NCBI RefSeq assembly: GCF_006385135.1
Contig: NZ_CP041025.1
Location: 1,767,501-1,831,500, forward strand
Direction of reading: 5' to 3'
From: Paremcibacter congregatus
Lineage (GTDB): Bacteria > Pseudomonadota > Alphaproteobacteria > Sphingomonadales > Emcibacteraceae
DNA length: 64,000 bases
The notes beneath the pieces are model-generated. The model searched no databases. It had not been told where the DNA came from and saw nothing but the letters and a program-made list of their open reading frames with translations. Shown here piece after piece: positions 63,052 to 64,000 of this stretch (the stretch's first letter is position 1; every line of letters begins with the position of its first letter). The translations under genes were made by a program, and so were the position numbers.

Positions 63052-63715
63052 TCAGACAACTCCGCGGGGAAAATTCATTTCCTTCGAAGGCGGCGAGGGG
63101 GTGGGAAAATCCACCCAGGTCACGCTGTTGCGAGATCATTTGACCGCTGAGGGCTATGAAGTTGTTGTCACGCGGGAACCCGGTGGAACAACGGGGGCAG
63201 AGGAGATCAGACAACTTCTGTTGTCCGGTGATACAGACAAATGGCTGCCGATGACGGAAGTTCTGCTGTTTTACGCCGCCCGGGTGGATCACATTGAACG
63301 GGTGATCAAGCCGGCGCTTGAGGCCGGAAAATGGGTAATCAGCGACCGGTATGCTGATTCCAGTTTTGCATATCAAGGTGCCGGGCACGGCCTGACCCAG
63401 GATACCCTGAAAGAACTGCATCATATTGCGACCCGTGATTTCTGGCCGGATCTTACTCTGGTTCTTGATGCGGATGTAGATCATGGCCTGTCCCGTGCAA
63501 CGGAAAGAGAAGCGGCCGTTGCAGCCAATAACCGTGAAGACCGCTTTGAAAATATGACAAATGATTTTCATCAGCGGTTGCGGCAGGCTTTTCTTGATAT
63601 TGCCGCGGCAAACCCAGTACGGTGCCGGGTCATTTCAGCCACAGGGTCTATTTCAGACGTCGCACAGCGCATCTGGCAAGCGGTTCAGAATTTTCGACAA
63701 GGGGCGGCAGGGTGA
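63044..63715 (+). CDS. tmk: Thymidylate kinase
   Basis: Phosphorylates dTMP to dTDP. The 223 residues have the P-loop ISFEGGEGVGKSTQVTLL, the TREPGG loop (VVTREPGGTTGAEEIRQLLL), ISDRYADSSFAYQGAGHGL with the dTMP-binding and DRY-like motif, and the lid (SRATEREAAVAANNREDRFE). It starts at a GTG overlapping the dacF stop by eight bases, and its stop overlaps holB (GTGA). Confidence 0.96.
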   Translation: MNNQTTPRGKFISFEGGEGVGKSTQVTLLRDHLTAEGYEVVVTREPGGTTGAEEIRQLLLSGDTDKWLPMTEVLLFYAARVDHIERVIKPALEAGKWVISDRYADSSFAYQGAGHGLTQDTLKELHHIATRDFWPDLTLVLDADVDHGLSRATEREAAVAANNREDRFENMTNDFHQRLRQAFLDIAAANPVRCRVISATGSISDVAQRIWQAVQNFRQGAAG

Positions 63716-64000
63716 GTGATATCGCACTTGAACAGGGGCTCGGTTTGGGACTTGATCTGCAAGGTCATGAAGAGGCTGAACAGATGTTCCTGGACGCCTT
63801 TAACTCCGATCGCCTGCATCATGCCTGGCTGGTGACAGGACCGCGGGGCATCGGCAAGGCGGCGCTGGCTCACAAGATGGCCCGCTTTTTGATGCACAAT
63901 CCGCCAGAAGCTAACGCGGGACCAAGCCTATTTGGCGATGTGTTGGAAAAAACACCGGCCGAAAGTCTGAATACCGATCCTTATTCGGGCATTAACAAGG
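63712..64000 (+). CDS. holB: DNA polymerase III delta' subunit (3' end outside window)
   Basis: The first 96 codons of a clamp-loader subunit. The start is a GTG in a GTGA overlap with tmk. Visible are HEEAEQMFLDAFNSDRLHHA and WLVTGPRGIGKAALAHKMAR, the degenerate P-loop of HolB-type AAA+ proteins. The tmk-holB order supports the assignment. The rest is outside the window. Confidence 0.88.
   Translation, partial: MSDIALEQGLGLGLDLQGHEEAEQMFLDAFNSDRLHHAWLVTGPRGIGKAALAHKMARFLMHNPPEANAGPSLFGDVLEKTPAESLNTDPYSGINK

Noticed and set aside
1-64000. CRISPR arrays, insertion sequences, integrases or phage genes
   Set aside because: No regularly spaced repeats, transposase, recombinase or phage structural motifs were seen on either strand.

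Overview
The window is chromosomal DNA from an alphaproteobacterium, most likely a marine or other aquatic heterotroph; I cannot fix the genus. The evidence is the gene neighbourhoods: lgt-midA-pgeF; ychF-pth-rplY-prs; ubiK next to a YbjN-like gene; lipB beside a lone FliN/SpoA domain; and mltB/rlpA-dacF-tmk-holB. The alphaproteobacterial style of the proteins (two-subunit propionyl-CoA carboxylase, NDUFAF7-like MidA) agrees. Most genes are packed tightly with start/stop overlaps (ATGA, TAATG, TGATG). There is no rRNA, CRISPR array, integrase or insertion sequence. Two tRNAs are present (Leu-GAG, Ser-UGA).

Layout. 1-9.8 kb: the start of typA, a quinone oxidoreductase, a degenerate receiver protein, propionyl-CoA carboxylase (pccB, pccA), acylphosphatase, lipB, a FliN-like protein and cysH. 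9.9-13.7 kb: tRNA-Leu, an AT-rich glycosyltransferase that looks acquired, then an Lrp-type regulator divergent from ocd-ctlX (citrulline to ornithine to proline). 13.7-17.3 kb: housekeeping genes ychF, pth, rplY and prs. 17.7-26.5 kb: a secreted spondin-domain protein with a CTERM-like tail, lgt-midA-pgeF, ubiK-ybjN-proC, marR and ilvE. These are followed by two DUF6491 paralogues flanked by a duplicated ilvE 3' end, and nnrU. 26.6-28.3 kb: fhs.

28.6-34.9 kb is the most distinctive block. It holds a cytidylyltransferase-PEP mutase fusion, a phosphonoacetaldehyde-reductase-type Fe-dehydrogenase, phosphonopyruvate decarboxylase, a CDP-alcohol phosphatidyltransferase fused to a degenerate nucleotidyltransferase-like domain, and a Wzx-type flippase. 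Together they suggest synthesis of 2-hydroxyethylphosphonate, its CMP activation, transfer to a lipid or other alcohol, and export. A perfect FNR-type box sits in the promoter region.

35.0-41.5 kb is a DUF4129-DUF4350-MoxR-DUF58-SpoIIM-RDD membrane operon. 41.5-47.2 kb carries a membrane protein, a lipoprotein S9 oligopeptidase and a hybrid sensor kinase. 47.5-55.1 kb is a type I secretion locus (TolC-like, ABC, HlyD-like) beside a large RTX/CSPG-repeat surface protein whose frame is broken by one in-frame TAA. 55.1-59.6 kb is a divergent cluster of a periplasmic truncated globin, a DUF3034 outer-membrane-like protein, a cupredoxin-like MauL-type protein and a Cache-HAMP-GGDEF(degenerate)-EAL phosphodiesterase. 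59.7-64 kb is tRNA-Ser and cell-wall genes (mltB-type, rlpA, dacF), then tmk and the start of holB.
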